Notes: generated by a model not told the origin, from the letters alone. Shown: positions 10,023 to 18,796, numbered from the stretch's first letter. The stretch: DNA of 64,000 nt from Phocaeicola sp. (GCA_029257865.1 JARIAN010000077.1:1-64000); one strand, 5' to 3'. Made by a program: numbers and translations.

Positions 10023-10814
10023 ATGAGATTAATTATTGAATCAGACTATCAGGCTCTGTCAAATTGGGCTGCTAATTATGTAGCACAGAAAATCAATAAG
10101 GCTAATCCTACTGCAGAAAAGCCTTTCGTGTTGGGACTTCCTACTGGATCATCTCCGCTGGGTATGTATAAAGCTCTTATAGAGTTGAACAAAAAAGGTG
10201 TAGTTTCTTTCAAAAATGTGGTTACATTCAATATGGATGAATATGTAGGCCTTCCTGAAAACCACCCAGAAAGTTACCATTCTTTTATGTTTAATAATTT
10301 CTTCAATCATATTGACATTAATAAGGAAAATATCCATATCTTGAATGGTAATGCTGCTGACTTGGAGGCTGAATGTGCAAACTATGAAGCTCAGATTAAG
10401 TCATTCGGTGGCATTGACTTGTTCTTAGGTGGTATCGGTCCTGACGGACATATTGCTTTCAATGAACCGGGATCTTCTTTGACATCACGTACTCGTATGA
10501 AAACATTGACTACTGACACAATCATCGCTAATTCTCGTTTCTTTGAAAACGACATTAACAAGGTTCCTAAAACAGCTTTGACAGTAGGGGTGGGTACAGT
10601 ACTTGACGCTAAAGAAGTGCTGATTATGTGTAACGGACATAGCAAGGCTCGTGCTTTGCAGCATGCAGTTGAAGGTGGTATCACTCAAATGTGGACTATC
10701 AGTGCATTGCAGTTACACCCTCATGGAATCATCGTTTGCGATGAACCTGCAACGGATGAGTTGAAGGTAGGTACTTACAAGTATTTTAAGGATATTGAAA
10801 AAAACAATTTATAA
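10023..10814 (+). CDS. nagB: glucosamine-6-phosphate deaminase NagB
   Basis: A 263-residue enzyme converting glucosamine 6-phosphate to fructose 6-phosphate and ammonia, the last step of amino-sugar catabolism in the cytoplasm. Full family length. The phosphate loop [14 protein letters not shown], the catalytic region FNMDEYVGL and the active-site segment [18 protein letters not shown] with Asp and His are all intact. A terminator at 10822-10868 separates it from the paralogous fusion gene that follows, so the two are probably only partly cotranscribed. Confidence 0.97.
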   Translation: MRLIIESDYQALSNWAANYVAQKINKANPTAEKPFVLGLPTGSSPLGMYKALIELNKKGVVSFKNVVTFNMDEYVGLPENHPESYHSFMFNNFFNHIDINKENIHILNGNAADLEAECANYEAQIKSFGGIDLFLGGIGPDGHIAFNEPGSSLTSRTRMKTLTTDTIIANSRFFENDINKVPKTALTVGVGTVLDAKEVLIMCNGHSKARALQHAVEGGITQMWTISALQLHPHGIIVCDEPATDELKVGTYKYFKDIEKNNL

Positions 10815-10821
10815 TTTTTTG

Positions 10822-10868
10822 AAAATCCGCAAGTCATCCTGAAAAGCAGGGTGCTTGCGGATTTTTGC
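10822..10868 (+). terminator. intrinsic terminator after nagB
   Basis: A 12-bp stem (AAAATCCGCAAG paired with CTTGCGGATTTT) with an internal CCTG/CAGG extension, followed by a T-rich end. It lies in the nagB to NagB-like gap. Confidence 0.75.
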
Positions 10869-10890
10869 TTTAAAAAAGGAGGACTAAATT

Positions 10891-12876
10891 ATGAGAACTA
10901 ACCTTAGCTCTCAGATATCTCTCAATAGAGTGTCTACTAAGTATTATAAACCGGAAAATACCATCGAAAATTCAGTATTGACCCGTTTCGAAAAAATCCC
11001 TACAACTATTTTTGAAACAGCAGAGGAAGGTGTGATGCATGTTGCCGATGAAATAGTGCGTAAGGTGCAGGAACGCCAAAGAGACGGCAAATTCTGTACG
11101 ATTGCTGCAGGTGCAGGCATCTCTATGCGTCCGCTTTTTGCAGAACTGGTGCGACGTCATAAAGAAGAGGGGGTAAGTTTCCGTAATGTGGTATTGTTTA
11201 ATTTGTATGAATATTATCCGTTGGCAGAAACGAGTAGCAGTTGCTTCAGCCGTTTGAATACATTGTTTGTTTCACAAGTGGATATTGATTCTCAAAATGT
11301 ATTTACAATGAGCGGTACGGTGCCGCAGGAGGCAGTGGTAGAGCATTGTCATCTGTATGAACAGCGTATCAAAACTTATGGTGGTGTTGATATTGTTGTT
11401 ATGGGAATTGGCGGTGAAGGAAATATTGGCATGAATGAGCCAGGGTCTACCATTTCTTCTACTACTCGTCTTATCCTTGTAGATGGACCTTCTCGTGCCG
11501 AGGCTGCTCATAATTTGGGTATAGATAATCTTCCTCCATGTTCTATCACAATGGGAGTGGGTACTATTATGGAGGCCCGCAAGATTTATTTGTTGGCATT
11601 GGATGAAGAAAAAGCAGATATAGTGAGGCTAGCGGTAGAGGATAAGATTTCGGATACAGTGCCAGCTTCTTATCTTCAGATGCATCATAATGCAATGGTT
11701 TGCGTGGATTTGCCTACTGCTGCACATCTGACACGTATCCAGCGTCCATGGCTCGTGACAAATTGTGAATGGAACAATAAGTTAATTCGCAGTGCTATCG
11801 TTTGGCTTTGTATGGTGACAAAGAAGCCTATTTTGAAGCTGACAAATAAGGACTATAATGAAAATGGCTTGAGTGAGTTGTTGGCATTATATGGCTCGGC
11901 ATACAATGTAAATATCAAGATCTTTAATGACTTGCAGCATACCATTACTGGGTGGCCGGGAGGAAAGCCTGATGCAGATGATACTTATCGTCCGGAACGT
12001 GCTAAACCGTTCCCTAAACGAGTAGTTGTATTCTCTCCGCATCCAGATGATGATGTAATTTCAATGGGAGGTACTTTGCGTCGTCTTGTTCAACAGGGAC
12101 ATGAGGTGCATGTGGCATATCAGACTTCTGGAAATATAGCTGTGGGTGATGAAGAAGTAGTTCGTTTTATGCATTTTATCAATGGTTTCAATCAGTTGTT
12201 TGATGGAGGTCAGAATGAAACAATTAAGAGTAAGTATGCTGAAATTAAGAGTTTCTTCTCTCAAAAGACGGAAAGTGATTTTGATACGCGCGATATATTG
12301 ACTATCAAGGGATTGATTCGTCGTGGTGAGGCACGTACTGCATGTACATTTAATCAGATTCCATTAGAGCGTTGTCATTTCCTTGATTTGCCGTTCTATG
12401 AAACAGGACGTATTGAAAAGAACCCGATTAGTGAAGCGGATGTGGAAATTGTATTAGACTTGCTTCGCACTGTAAAACCTCATCAGATTTATGTGGCTGG
12501 TGATTTGGCTGACCCTCATGGTACGCATCGTGTATGTACGGATGCTGTATTGGCTGCCATTGATGAAGAAAAGAATGCAGGAGCTGAATGGCTGGAAGAC
12601 TGTCGAATTTGGATGTATCGTGGAGCATGGGCTGAATGGGAAATTGAGAACATTGAGATGGCTGTTCCTTTGAGCCCAGAGGAGTTACGTGCTAAGCGTA
12701 ATTCTATCCTTAAACATCAGTCGCAGATGGAGAGCGCACCGTTCTTGGGTAACGATGAGCGTTTGTTCTGGCAGCGCAGTGAAGACCGTAATCGTGGTAC
12801 TGCTTCGTTGTATGACAGTCTGGGATTGGCTTCTTATGAGGCAATGGAGGCTTTTGTGGAGTATAAGCCGCTTTAA
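10891..12876 (+). CDS. NagB-like/PIG-L deacetylase fusion protein
   Basis: A 661-residue two-domain protein. Residues about 35-300 have the glucosamine-6-phosphate isomerase/deaminase fold, and about 370-600 form a PIG-L/LmbE-type zinc deacetylase with the metal motif SPHPDDDVISMGG near 377-390 and a later DPHGTHR histidine motif. The deaminase half looks catalytically dead: the canonical NMDEY is NLYEY and the canonical DGH is EGN, so the key Asp and His are lost, while the sugar-phosphate loop NEPGST is kept. PIG-L enzymes remove N-acetyl groups from GlcNAc-type sugars. A plausible but unproven role is a deacetylase whose N-terminal half binds or senses an amino-sugar phosphate. Similar fusions are annotated in Bacteroides as NagB-like proteins. 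Confidence 0.9.
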   Translation: MRTNLSSQISLNRVSTKYYKPENTIENSVLTRFEKIPTTIFETAEEGVMHVADEIVRKVQERQRDGKFCTIAAGAGISMRPLFAELVRRHKEEGVSFRNVVLFNLYEYYPLAETSSSCFSRLNTLFVSQVDIDSQNVFTMSGTVPQEAVVEHCHLYEQRIKTYGGVDIVVMGIGGEGNIGMNEPGSTISSTTRLILVDGPSRAEAAHNLGIDNLPPCSITMGVGTIMEARKIYLLALDEEKADIVRLAVEDKISDTVPASYLQMHHNAMVCVDLPTAAHLTRIQRPWLVTNCEWNNKLIRSAIVWLCMVTKKPILKLTNKDYNENGLSELLALYGSAYNVNIKIFNDLQHTITGWPGGKPDADDTYRPERAKPFPKRVVVFSPHPDDDVISMGGTLRRLVQQGHEVHVAYQTSGNIAVGDEEVVRFMHFINGFNQLFDGGQNETIKSKYAEIKSFFSQKTESDFDTRDILTIKGLIRRGEARTACTFNQIPLERCHFLDLPFYETGRIEKNPISEADVEIVLDLLRTVKPHQIYVAGDLADPHGTHRVCTDAVLAAIDEEKNAGAEWLEDCRIWMYRGAWAEWEIENIEMAVPLSPEELRAKRNSILKHQSQMESAPFLGNDERLFWQRSEDRNRGTASLYDSLGLASYEAMEAFVEYKPL

Positions 12877-12905
12877 GTTTATTTTCTAAACAATGATATA
12901 AAATG

Positions 12906-12947
12906 GTAGGACCTTGTTTGATGATATATCGGCAAGGTCCTACTTTT
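12906..12947. terminator. bidirectional terminator between the NagB-like gene and rlmH
   Basis: A perfect 11-bp stem, GTAGGACCTTG at 12906-12916 and CAAGGTCCTAC at 12933-12943, is followed by TTTT. It lies between two convergent genes. Confidence 0.75.
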
Positions 12948-12954
12948 GGTATGA

Positions 12955-13428
12955 TTATTCATGGTGATACGGGCCGTTGTTCAAGATAGTCATGGCGCGG
13001 TAAAGTTGCTCTACGAAAATCAGCCGGATCATTTGGTGAGAGAATGTCATTTTGGAGAGCGAGATTTTTTCTTGTGCAGCTTGATATACGGCAGGAGAGA
13101 AGCCATAAGGTCCGCCGATGATAAAGACGAGTCGTTTGTTTACCGTATGCATTTTTCGTTCTATCCATGATGCGAATTCTACTGAGCGAAATTCTTTCCC
13201 ATGTTCGTCTAGCAGCACTACTACATCTCCCGACTGAAGAGCTTTCAGAATCAGGTCTCCCTCTTTCTCTTTCTGTTGGTCGGCGCTGAGGCTTTTGGTA
13301 TTCTTCAGTTCTGGAATAACTTCCATGTCAAATGAAATGTAATGTTTGGTGCGTTCCAAATAATCATTTATAGCTGCAATATAATGCTTTTCCACAGTCT
13401 TTCCTGTTACAAGTAGGGTTATTTTCAT
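12955..13428 (-). CDS. rlmH: 23S rRNA (pseudouridine-1915-N3) methyltransferase RlmH
   Basis: A 157-residue SPOUT-class methyltransferase that methylates pseudouridine 1915 in helix 69 of 23S rRNA using S-adenosylmethionine. It has the usual length. The trefoil-knot SAM-binding segments are visible: VVLLDEHGKEF, then VFIIGGPYGF, then the C-terminal LSLSKMTFSHQMIRLIFVEQLYRA-type region. Single gene, convergent with the NagB-like gene and preceded by a -7 box at 13463-13470. Confidence 0.96.
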   Translation of the reverse strand: MKITLLVTGKTVEKHYIAAINDYLERTKHYISFDMEVIPELKNTKSLSADQQKEKEGDLILKALQSGDVVVLLDEHGKEFRSVEFASWIERKMHTVNKRLVFIIGGPYGFSPAVYQAAQEKISLSKMTFSHQMIRLIFVEQLYRAMTILNNGPYHHE

Positions 13429-13462
13429 ATTCTGTATTTTGAGTTTTTGAACACTGATTTTG

Positions 13463-13470
13463 CAAAGATA
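13463..13470 (-). promoter_or_regulatory. promoter -7 box for rlmH
   Basis: The minus strand reads TATCTTTG, matching TAnnTTTG, 35 bp upstream of the rlmH start codon. Confidence 0.6.
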
Positions 13471-13482
13471 GCCAATTTTCTT

Positions 13483-13757
13483 TACCTTTGTTGGTGGAGG
13501 AATGCAGAAAAGGAGCAGATTATTTAGAGGTAGATAGAACCATGATTTATGAAACTTCCATATAAACCCTGCTAATGCTTTTGTTGTATGGTATATAGGG
13601 TTGTTGTATTTGCACCATGATGTTTCCCTAAGCTGAAAGCAGACTGTGCAGAATTGTTTTATCGTGCAGATTGTTTATATAGGATCGTTTTCTGTGAAGT
13701 TATAGGTGGAAAGTAAGGTTGGAATGACTTGATAGTGAAAGAAATTATGTACCTTTG
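13483..13757 (+). promoter_or_regulatory. nadC upstream region with two plus-strand -7 boxes
   Basis: The box at 13750-13757 (TACCTTTG), 33 bp before the nadC start, is the likely nadC promoter. A second exact box at 13483-13490 (also TACCTTTG) faces the same way, 300 bp upstream. The DNA between carries no convincing ORF; AACCCT and AGGGTT around 13563-13605 could form a weak hairpin. A short untranslated RNA or a long alternative nadC leader is possible but not shown. Confidence 0.5.
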
Positions 13758-13789
13758 CCATAAGATTAACCATATAAATTTAGAATAAG

Positions 13790-14644
13790 ATGGATGAAAA
13801 AGTAGTTAAAGATTTGATAGACCGTCTGATAGACTTGTCTTTTGCTGAAGATATTGGTGATGGTGACCATACCACACTTTCATGTATTCCTGCTGATGCA
13901 ATGGGAAAATCAAAACTTCTGATTAAGGAAGAAGGTATTTTGGCTGGTATTGAAATTGCTAAAGAAGTGTTTCATCGTTTCGATCCTGAAATGAAAGTGG
14001 AAGTCTTTATGGAAGATGGAACTCATGTAAAACCAGGTGACGTGGCAATGGTAGTGGAAGGAAAAATCCAGTCACTTTTGCAAACAGAACGCTTGATGTT
14101 GAATATCATGCAGCGTATGAGTGGTATTGCTACCATGACAAATCGTTATGTGCAGCGTTTGGAAGGTACAAAGACCCGTGTCTTGGATACTCGTAAAACG
14201 ACTCCTGGTATGCGTATCCTGGAAAAAATGGCAGTAAAGATTGGCGGTGGCGTTAATCATCGTATCGGATTGTTTGATATGATTTTGCTGAAAGACAATC
14301 ATGTTGACTTTGCTGGTGGTATTGACAAGGCTATTACTCGTGCACGTGAATATTGTAAGGCGAAAGGTAAAGACTTGAAGATTGAGATTGAAGTAAGAAA
14401 CTTTGATGAATTGCAGCAGGTTTTGGATTTAGGTGGTGCAGACCGTATCATGCTTGACAACTTTACTCCAGAGAATACTCGTAGGGCTGTAGAATTGGTT
14501 AACGGTCGTGTTGAGTTGGAATCGTCTGGCGGCATCACTTTCGAGACATTGCGTGATTATGCAGAATGTGGAGTTGATTACATTTCTGTAGGAGCTTTGA
14601 CTCATTCTGTGAAAGGTTTGGATATGAGTTTCAAGGCTTGTTGA
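13790..14644 (+). CDS. nadC: nicotinate-nucleotide pyrophosphorylase (quinolinate phosphoribosyltransferase) NadC
   Basis: A 284-residue enzyme converting quinolinate and PRPP to nicotinate mononucleotide in de novo NAD synthesis. Full length. The N-terminal EDIGDGDHTT segment, the DTRKTTPGMR motif (quinolinate and phosphoribosyl binding), KDNHVDF and the C-terminal SSGGI motif are all present. The next gene starts 1 bp after its stop codon, so the two are probably cotranscribed. Confidence 0.97.
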   Translation: MDEKVVKDLIDRLIDLSFAEDIGDGDHTTLSCIPADAMGKSKLLIKEEGILAGIEIAKEVFHRFDPEMKVEVFMEDGTHVKPGDVAMVVEGKIQSLLQTERLMLNIMQRMSGIATMTNRYVQRLEGTKTRVLDTRKTTPGMRILEKMAVKIGGGVNHRIGLFDMILLKDNHVDFAGGIDKAITRAREYCKAKGKDLKIEIEVRNFDELQQVLDLGGADRIMLDNFTPENTRRAVELVNGRVELESSGGITFETLRDYAECGVDYISVGALTHSVKGLDMSFKAC

Positions 14645-14645
14645 T

Positions 14646-15266
14646 ATGAAACATTGTATCTTAAAATGTCTGCTTGGTTTGGGCTTGATTATTTCAGGGC
14701 AACAAATGACTTTTGCGCAAGACTGGAAGTCGATTGTTTCTGGAGTAGTTGAGGCTGTATCCGACAAAAAACTATCAACAAAGTCTTTCTCTTTAGAAGG
14801 AACATGGGATTATCAAGCTCCAGATTGTAAATTAGAAAGTGATAATCTATTGGCGAAAGCCGGTGGGGAAGTAGCAGCCAAAAAAGTAGAAAATCATATG
14901 GCTGGTATTTTTACTAGATTAGGATTTGATAAAGGTTGTACATACGAGTTTCACTCGGATAGCACTTATGTTTCTACAGTAGGTGGAAAGACTATACATG
15001 GTACTTATTCTTTTAATCCCGAAACAAAAGAGTTGTTACTGACTACTAAGTTTGGATTGAAACTGAATGCTCAGGTAAAGTGCAATCTTTTAGAGCCTAA
15101 TAAGATAAGTCTTCTGTTTAATGCCGATAAACTGATGTCTTTGGCAAAAAGTGTAGGAGGTGCATTAGGAAACCAATCTTCAGCTCGTGCAAGTGTTACT
15201 AAGTTGACAGCTTTGCTGAATGAGTATGATGGATTTCGACTTGGGATGGAATTGTATCGTCAGTAA
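14646..15266 (+). CDS. DUF4923 family exported lipocalin-like protein
   Basis: A 206-residue exported protein with a signal peptide of about 24 residues (cut after TFAQ). The body resembles the Bacteroidales DUF4923 group: a beta-rich, lipocalin-like core with LEGTWDYQAPDCKLES and GTYSFNPETKELLLT, plus a helical C-terminus. No catalytic residues stand out and its function is not known. It is coupled to nadC by position and ends at a strong terminator. A metabolic link to NAD synthesis should not be assumed. Confidence 0.75.
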   Translation: MKHCILKCLLGLGLIISGQQMTFAQDWKSIVSGVVEAVSDKKLSTKSFSLEGTWDYQAPDCKLESDNLLAKAGGEVAAKKVENHMAGIFTRLGFDKGCTYEFHSDSTYVSTVGGKTIHGTYSFNPETKELLLTTKFGLKLNAQVKCNLLEPNKISLLFNADKLMSLAKSVGGALGNQSSARASVTKLTALLNEYDGFRLGMELYRQ

Positions 15267-15322
15267 TGAAACCATTCTATTGCCATGCGAAGAACAAGAT
15301 GACAATCAGGTAATATTAAGAA

Positions 15323-15358
15323 GGATAGTTGTATTGAGATAGGCAACTATCCTTTTTT
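15323..15358 (+). terminator. terminator of the nadC-DUF4923 operon
   Basis: A 9-bp stem, GGATAGTTG at 15323-15331 and CAACTATCC at 15344-15352, is followed by six T residues. Confidence 0.8.
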
Positions 15359-15378
15359 ATATGCTTCAGTACAAATAA

Positions 15379-15414
15379 AATTCCCTTTCCCTTTATTAAA
15401 AGGGTAAGGGAATT
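15379..15414 (-). terminator. terminator of the sulfatase gene
   Basis: A near-perfect inverted repeat (AATTCCCTT...CCCTTT / AAAGGG...AAGGGAATT) lies 30 bp past the sulfatase stop. On the minus strand it is followed by a T-rich stretch. Confidence 0.65.
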
Positions 15415-15443
15415 AGATCTATATAAGGAAAGATGCAAGGGAG

Positions 15444-16826
15444 TTATTTCATGTCAACAGGTTCTTTTAAAACTCTACCATACCAGCTGGCTTTAGGGCT
15501 GTTGCTTTTCATGTGATGCTTTTTTATCCATTCTTTCAATAGAAATCTGTGTTCGTTAAGTTCTTTTTCGTATTTCTTTTCTATGGCCAGATTTCGCATT
15601 TCTCCTTTGTCTTTTTTTATATCATATAACTGTTCACGATAACGTCCTTTATCGTAGATGATATATTTATAGTTTGCAGTACGGAGCATCCACCCATAAG
15701 TGGCTCCTCCTTTATCGAAAACTGTTTCTGTAACTACATACGGTTGGTGAGGCATTTCTGGGTTTGCAGTTTCTGCTAGGCTTTTATAGGATACTCCTTC
15801 GTTGTCGGCAGGAAGTTTTGCTCCTGTCCATTCGCAGACAGAGGTGAAGAAATCCAATCCATTGTTGATGAGTTGTGGCAATACCGTTCCTGCATTCTTT
15901 TTTTCGGGCAAAGTAACAATAAGAGGAATATTTACAACCTCTTCATACAAGGCTGATTTTTGATTCCAATGATGGGCTCCCATACCGTCTCCATGGTCGC
16001 TGGTAAAGATAACCACAGTATTTTTCCACAGATTTTGTTTCTCTATTTCATCAACTATTTTTCCTATTTCTGCATCAATTTTTTCTACCAGTCGGAAGTA
16101 AGTGTAGCGGTAATGTTTCCAGTCGTCAGCCGTATAATAACGAGTAGGATAGGCCGAAACATTTTTTTCCTTTTCATAAGTGATGATATCTGCATCGTGA
16201 GGATTTCTTGCAAAGTTTGCAGGAACTCCTGGGCATTCTTCCAAAGGAGCTTGAGGAATGTCACCATGAGGAAGGTCTTGTTCTCTTGCATATTCGCAGA
16301 TATTATGTGGGTTGTCAAAACTGGCCACTAGAAAGAAAGGTCGGTTATGTATTTGCTGCAAGAAAGCGATGCAAGCTTCTGCTAATCCTTTGTCAGCATG
16401 AGGGTGTAAAGTCTTGAATCCAAATTCTTGGTCGGGTAGGCTTGCGGTATGCACATGCCATTTTCCAGCATAAGCACATTCATACCCTGCATTTTTTACT
16501 AAAATACCCAAGGATTGGGCTTTAATATGTTCTGGCATTGGCTTTCCGTTGCTTTCCATGCCTAATTCGTGAGAACTATATCCGGTAAACATGGAAGCTC
16601 TGGATGGACCGCTTAAAGGAGCAGAGCAATAAGCGTTAGCAAAAGTTACTCCATTTTTTGCCAGACGGTCCATGTTGGGAGTATGCAAGTCTCCGTTTCC
16701 CATGCAGCTCATGGCCAATGCAGACTGTTGGTCTGTCATGATATAAATAATGTTAGGCTTTTGGCTTGCTTGCACAGCAAGAGGAAGCATAGTCGTTACA
16801 GACAGTAGTAATTGTTGATTCGTCAT
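15444..16826 (-). CDS. serine-type arylsulfatase (S1 family)
   Basis: A 460-residue exported sulfatase of the alkaline phosphatase superfamily. A signal peptide (about 1-21) precedes the metal-site segment NIIYIMTDQQS. The formylglycine signature is SGPSRASMFTG, with serine rather than cysteine at the converted position, so it should need the anaerobic radical-SAM maturase (anSME type), which is not in the window. The second metal site TSDHGDGMGAH is intact. Sulfatases of this type release sulfate from host or algal glycans, but the substrate cannot be read here. It stands alone: no SusC/D or other glycan enzymes adjoin it, and an AraC-type regulator remnant lies upstream. Confidence 0.92.
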   Translation of the reverse strand: MTNQQLLLSVTTMLPLAVQASQKPNIIYIMTDQQSALAMSCMGNGDLHTPNMDRLAKNGVTFANAYCSAPLSGPSRASMFTGYSSHELGMESNGKPMPEHIKAQSLGILVKNAGYECAYAGKWHVHTASLPDQEFGFKTLHPHADKGLAEACIAFLQQIHNRPFFLVASFDNPHNICEYAREQDLPHGDIPQAPLEECPGVPANFARNPHDADIITYEKEKNVSAYPTRYYTADDWKHYRYTYFRLVEKIDAEIGKIVDEIEKQNLWKNTVVIFTSDHGDGMGAHHWNQKSALYEEVVNIPLIVTLPEKKNAGTVLPQLINNGLDFFTSVCEWTGAKLPADNEGVSYKSLAETANPEMPHQPYVVTETVFDKGGATYGWMLRTANYKYIIYDKGRYREQLYDIKKDKGEMRNLAIEKKYEKELNEHRFLLKEWIKKHHMKSNSPKASWYGRVLKEPVDMK

Positions 16827-16870
16827 AGTTCGTTATTTTATTAGATATTTATTTGTTATTTTTATTTATG

Positions 16871-16878
16871 CAAAAATA
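16871..16878 (-). promoter_or_regulatory. promoter -7 box for the sulfatase
   Basis: The minus strand reads TATTTTTG, matching TAnnTTTG, 45 bp upstream of the sulfatase start. Confidence 0.55.
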
Positions 16879-17034
16879 GGCAGTGTTTTACAAATCATTT
16901 TGTCTAATCGTCTAGATTATGGGTATTTTCGTACAAAATAGGTGGATTCTTGCTTTTTTGTTTTAGCGGAATGATTTTACTTATTATTTTTGCAATAAAT
17001 ATAGATGTAAATCTTTGATGAAAATATAATATTG

Positions 17035-17592
17035 ACCTGAGTTCGGGATAAGTTTATAATAATGCCAGTTGTTTTGAGTCCTCAATATAGTATCCTTGCA
17101 ATGCATCCGGTTTGTTCTCAAAGAAACAATAAGCACCCAGTACAGCCACAAGGTTTACTAGAAAATTTGTTATCGAACGGTGTCTAGAGTGTACGATCTG
17201 CGCTTTATTTTTGAATAGGTTGATAGTCTCAATGATATATCTCTTTCTAAGCATCATTTTATCATAAAAGGACATAAGTTTGTTTTTCATGTTCGTCTTA
17301 ATCCCGTGTACGAGCTGGATACCGTCATCAAATAAGGAATCAAACAGTTTGGGAGAGATGTAGCCTCTGTCTGCAAAGACCTTTCCATATAAGTATTTGA
17401 CCAGGATATTCCATACCTTTGGATTTTTGTAGTCAATATTTTCTACTGTAAGACAGAGTGTTATGATTCCTCCTTTGTTGTTGCACAACAGAGGAAGTTT
17501 GAATCCATAACACCATCCCATTGTACCTTTTTCATCGGTAGCCACTCCTTTGAATACCTTGTTGGCATTACTTCTTAGATTATGACGTGCCG
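17035..17592 (-). mobile_element. truncated IS982-family insertion sequence
   Basis: What remains is the 3' part of a transposase and one terminal inverted-repeat-like end (ACCTGAGTTCGGGAT, 17035-17049). The opposite end is missing: sequence identity to a transposase fades at about 17592, where AraC-type coding sequence on the other strand takes over. The element cannot move on its own. Confidence 0.65.
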
Positions 17593-17635
17593 GTATCCTT
17601 ATCGGTTGAAAAAGGCGGCTCTTTGGTTGGTTCAT
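17054..17635 (-). pseudogene. IS982-family transposase, 5'-truncated
   Basis: Residues from about NLRSNANKVFKG onward match the C-terminal half of IS982-type DDE transposases: GTMGWCYGFKLPLL, then the second catalytic aspartate in VFADRGYIS, then the glutamate region RYIIETINLFKN and a typical C-terminus. The N-terminal half, including the helix-turn-helix and the first catalytic aspartate (usually in a DS-P-V-C motif), is absent. The first 15 or so residues of the open frame are antisense to the AraC remnant and are not genuine transposase. Non-functional. Confidence 0.8.
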
Positions 17636-17767
17636 GATGAAACTAAGAATATTTCGGAAATAGCAGATGCGTTAGGCTCTGGTTTGTCCAATTATTTTTG
17701 TCGAAAGTTTAAGGAATGTTACGGGGCGTTTCCTACCCAGTATCGTCAGAGGAATAAGATGATGTAG
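17594..17767 (+). pseudogene. C-terminal DNA-binding remnant of an AraC-type regulator
   Basis: About 55 residues match the last part of an AraC-family DNA-binding domain: YRLKKAALWLV, then the second helix-turn-helix NISEIADALGSGLSNYFCRKFKECYGAFPTQYR, of which IADALG and FCRKFKECYG-P are family hallmarks. The rest is missing, including the first helix-turn-helix and any sensor domain; the coding sequence ends at the truncated IS982 fragment. It may come from a stand-alone AraC protein or from a hybrid two-component regulator, which in Bacteroides end in the same domain. Confidence 0.75.
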
Positions 17768-17780
17768 TACAAACCTACAG

Positions 17781-17834
17781 AAAAGTAGCAAGCCATGCAG
17801 ACAGATAAATGTGATTGCATGGTTTGCTGCTTTT
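17781..17834. terminator. terminator of the YitT-type gene
   Basis: A long imperfect stem (AAAAGTAGCAAGCCATGCA with TGCATGGTTTGCTGCTTTT) lies just past the stop of the minus-strand gene. It can also stop transcription from the AraC remnant side. Confidence 0.75.
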
Positions 17835-17852
17835 AGGAATAGATGTTTGTAA

Positions 17853-18758
17853 TTATGCTTTCTTTTTGTTTCTGGGTACTTTCAACTGGTCGAAGCCTTC
17901 GCCAAAAACACCGATAACCAGGCTTTGAGAAATGAAAGCGGTAGGGTCGATGTCATTGATGATGCGGAAAATGGTATTCGACTGATTGTTTTTGGCCAAA
18001 ACAAACATGATTTTCTGTTCGTTGCCTGTATAAGATCCTACAGCATCTATCAAAGTAACCCCACGGTGCAGGGCGTTGATTTCACGGCTGATTTCTTCAT
18101 ATTTTTTAGAGATGATGAAGAACTGTACTGATTGGCGTGACGCATTCACAATCTTGTCGATAACGAAACTGACTACATAGAGTGTAACATAGCCGTATAC
18201 TACCTGCCCCCAGTCCTTTAATACAAAATAGCTGCAAGTGACGATGGTCATGTTGAGAACCATGATGATACGTCCTAATGATATGTCATGGTATTTATTG
18301 ATGACGGCTGCTACGATATCTGTTCCTCCAGAACTTCCGTTGACCGAGAATGCAATGCCAATACCTGCTCCACATAGGGTGGCTCCTAAAATACATGACA
18401 TGAAGATTTCATCGTGAAGTAACTCCATTCCTTCTGTCAGTTCTTGTATGAAGAGTAGGAAGAAGGTTAAAGAGAATACTGCAAAAATTGTTTTGACACT
18501 GAATTTCCATCCTAAGACCTTGATTGAAAGAATCAGCAGGCAGAAATTGATGGAAAAGTAAGTGTATTGTACGGGTAGTCCGGTGGCCCAATATACAATG
18601 GAAGCAATACCAGGAAGTCCACCTACAGTGATTTGGTTTGGCAAAAGGAATACAGTCCATCCAATGCCATAGAGAATCATGCCTAGCGCGATAAGAATAT
18701 AGTCTTTAATTTCACGCAGCATGAAGTTTTTAGAAGAGTTAATCATCTTTTGTTTCAT
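17853..18758 (-). CDS. YitT family membrane protein (DUF161/DUF2179)
   Basis: A 301-residue inner-membrane protein with five or six hydrophobic segments between about 18 and 200 (for example YILIALGMILYGIGWTVFLL) and the conserved GAGIGIAFSVNGSSGGTDIVA loop of YitT proteins. A soluble DUF2179 domain follows at about 210-290 (RGVTLIDAVGSYTGNEQKIMF). The physiological function of the family is unresolved; a transport role has been proposed. Single-gene unit with a -7 box at 18789-18796. Confidence 0.92.
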   Translation of the reverse strand: MKQKMINSSKNFMLREIKDYILIALGMILYGIGWTVFLLPNQITVGGLPGIASIVYWATGLPVQYTYFSINFCLLILSIKVLGWKFSVKTIFAVFSLTFFLLFIQELTEGMELLHDEIFMSCILGATLCGAGIGIAFSVNGSSGGTDIVAAVINKYHDISLGRIIMVLNMTIVTCSYFVLKDWGQVVYGYVTLYVVSFVIDKIVNASRQSVQFFIISKKYEEISREINALHRGVTLIDAVGSYTGNEQKIMFVLAKNNQSNTIFRIINDIDPTAFISQSLVIGVFGEGFDQLKVPRNKKKA

Positions 18759-18788
18759 GTTATTTAATAATTTATCCTAAAAATCGTG

Positions 18789-18796
18789 CAAAGATA
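18789..18796 (-). promoter_or_regulatory. promoter -7 box for the YitT-type gene
   Basis: The minus strand reads TATCTTTG, matching TAnnTTTG, about 30 bp upstream of the start codon. Confidence 0.6.
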
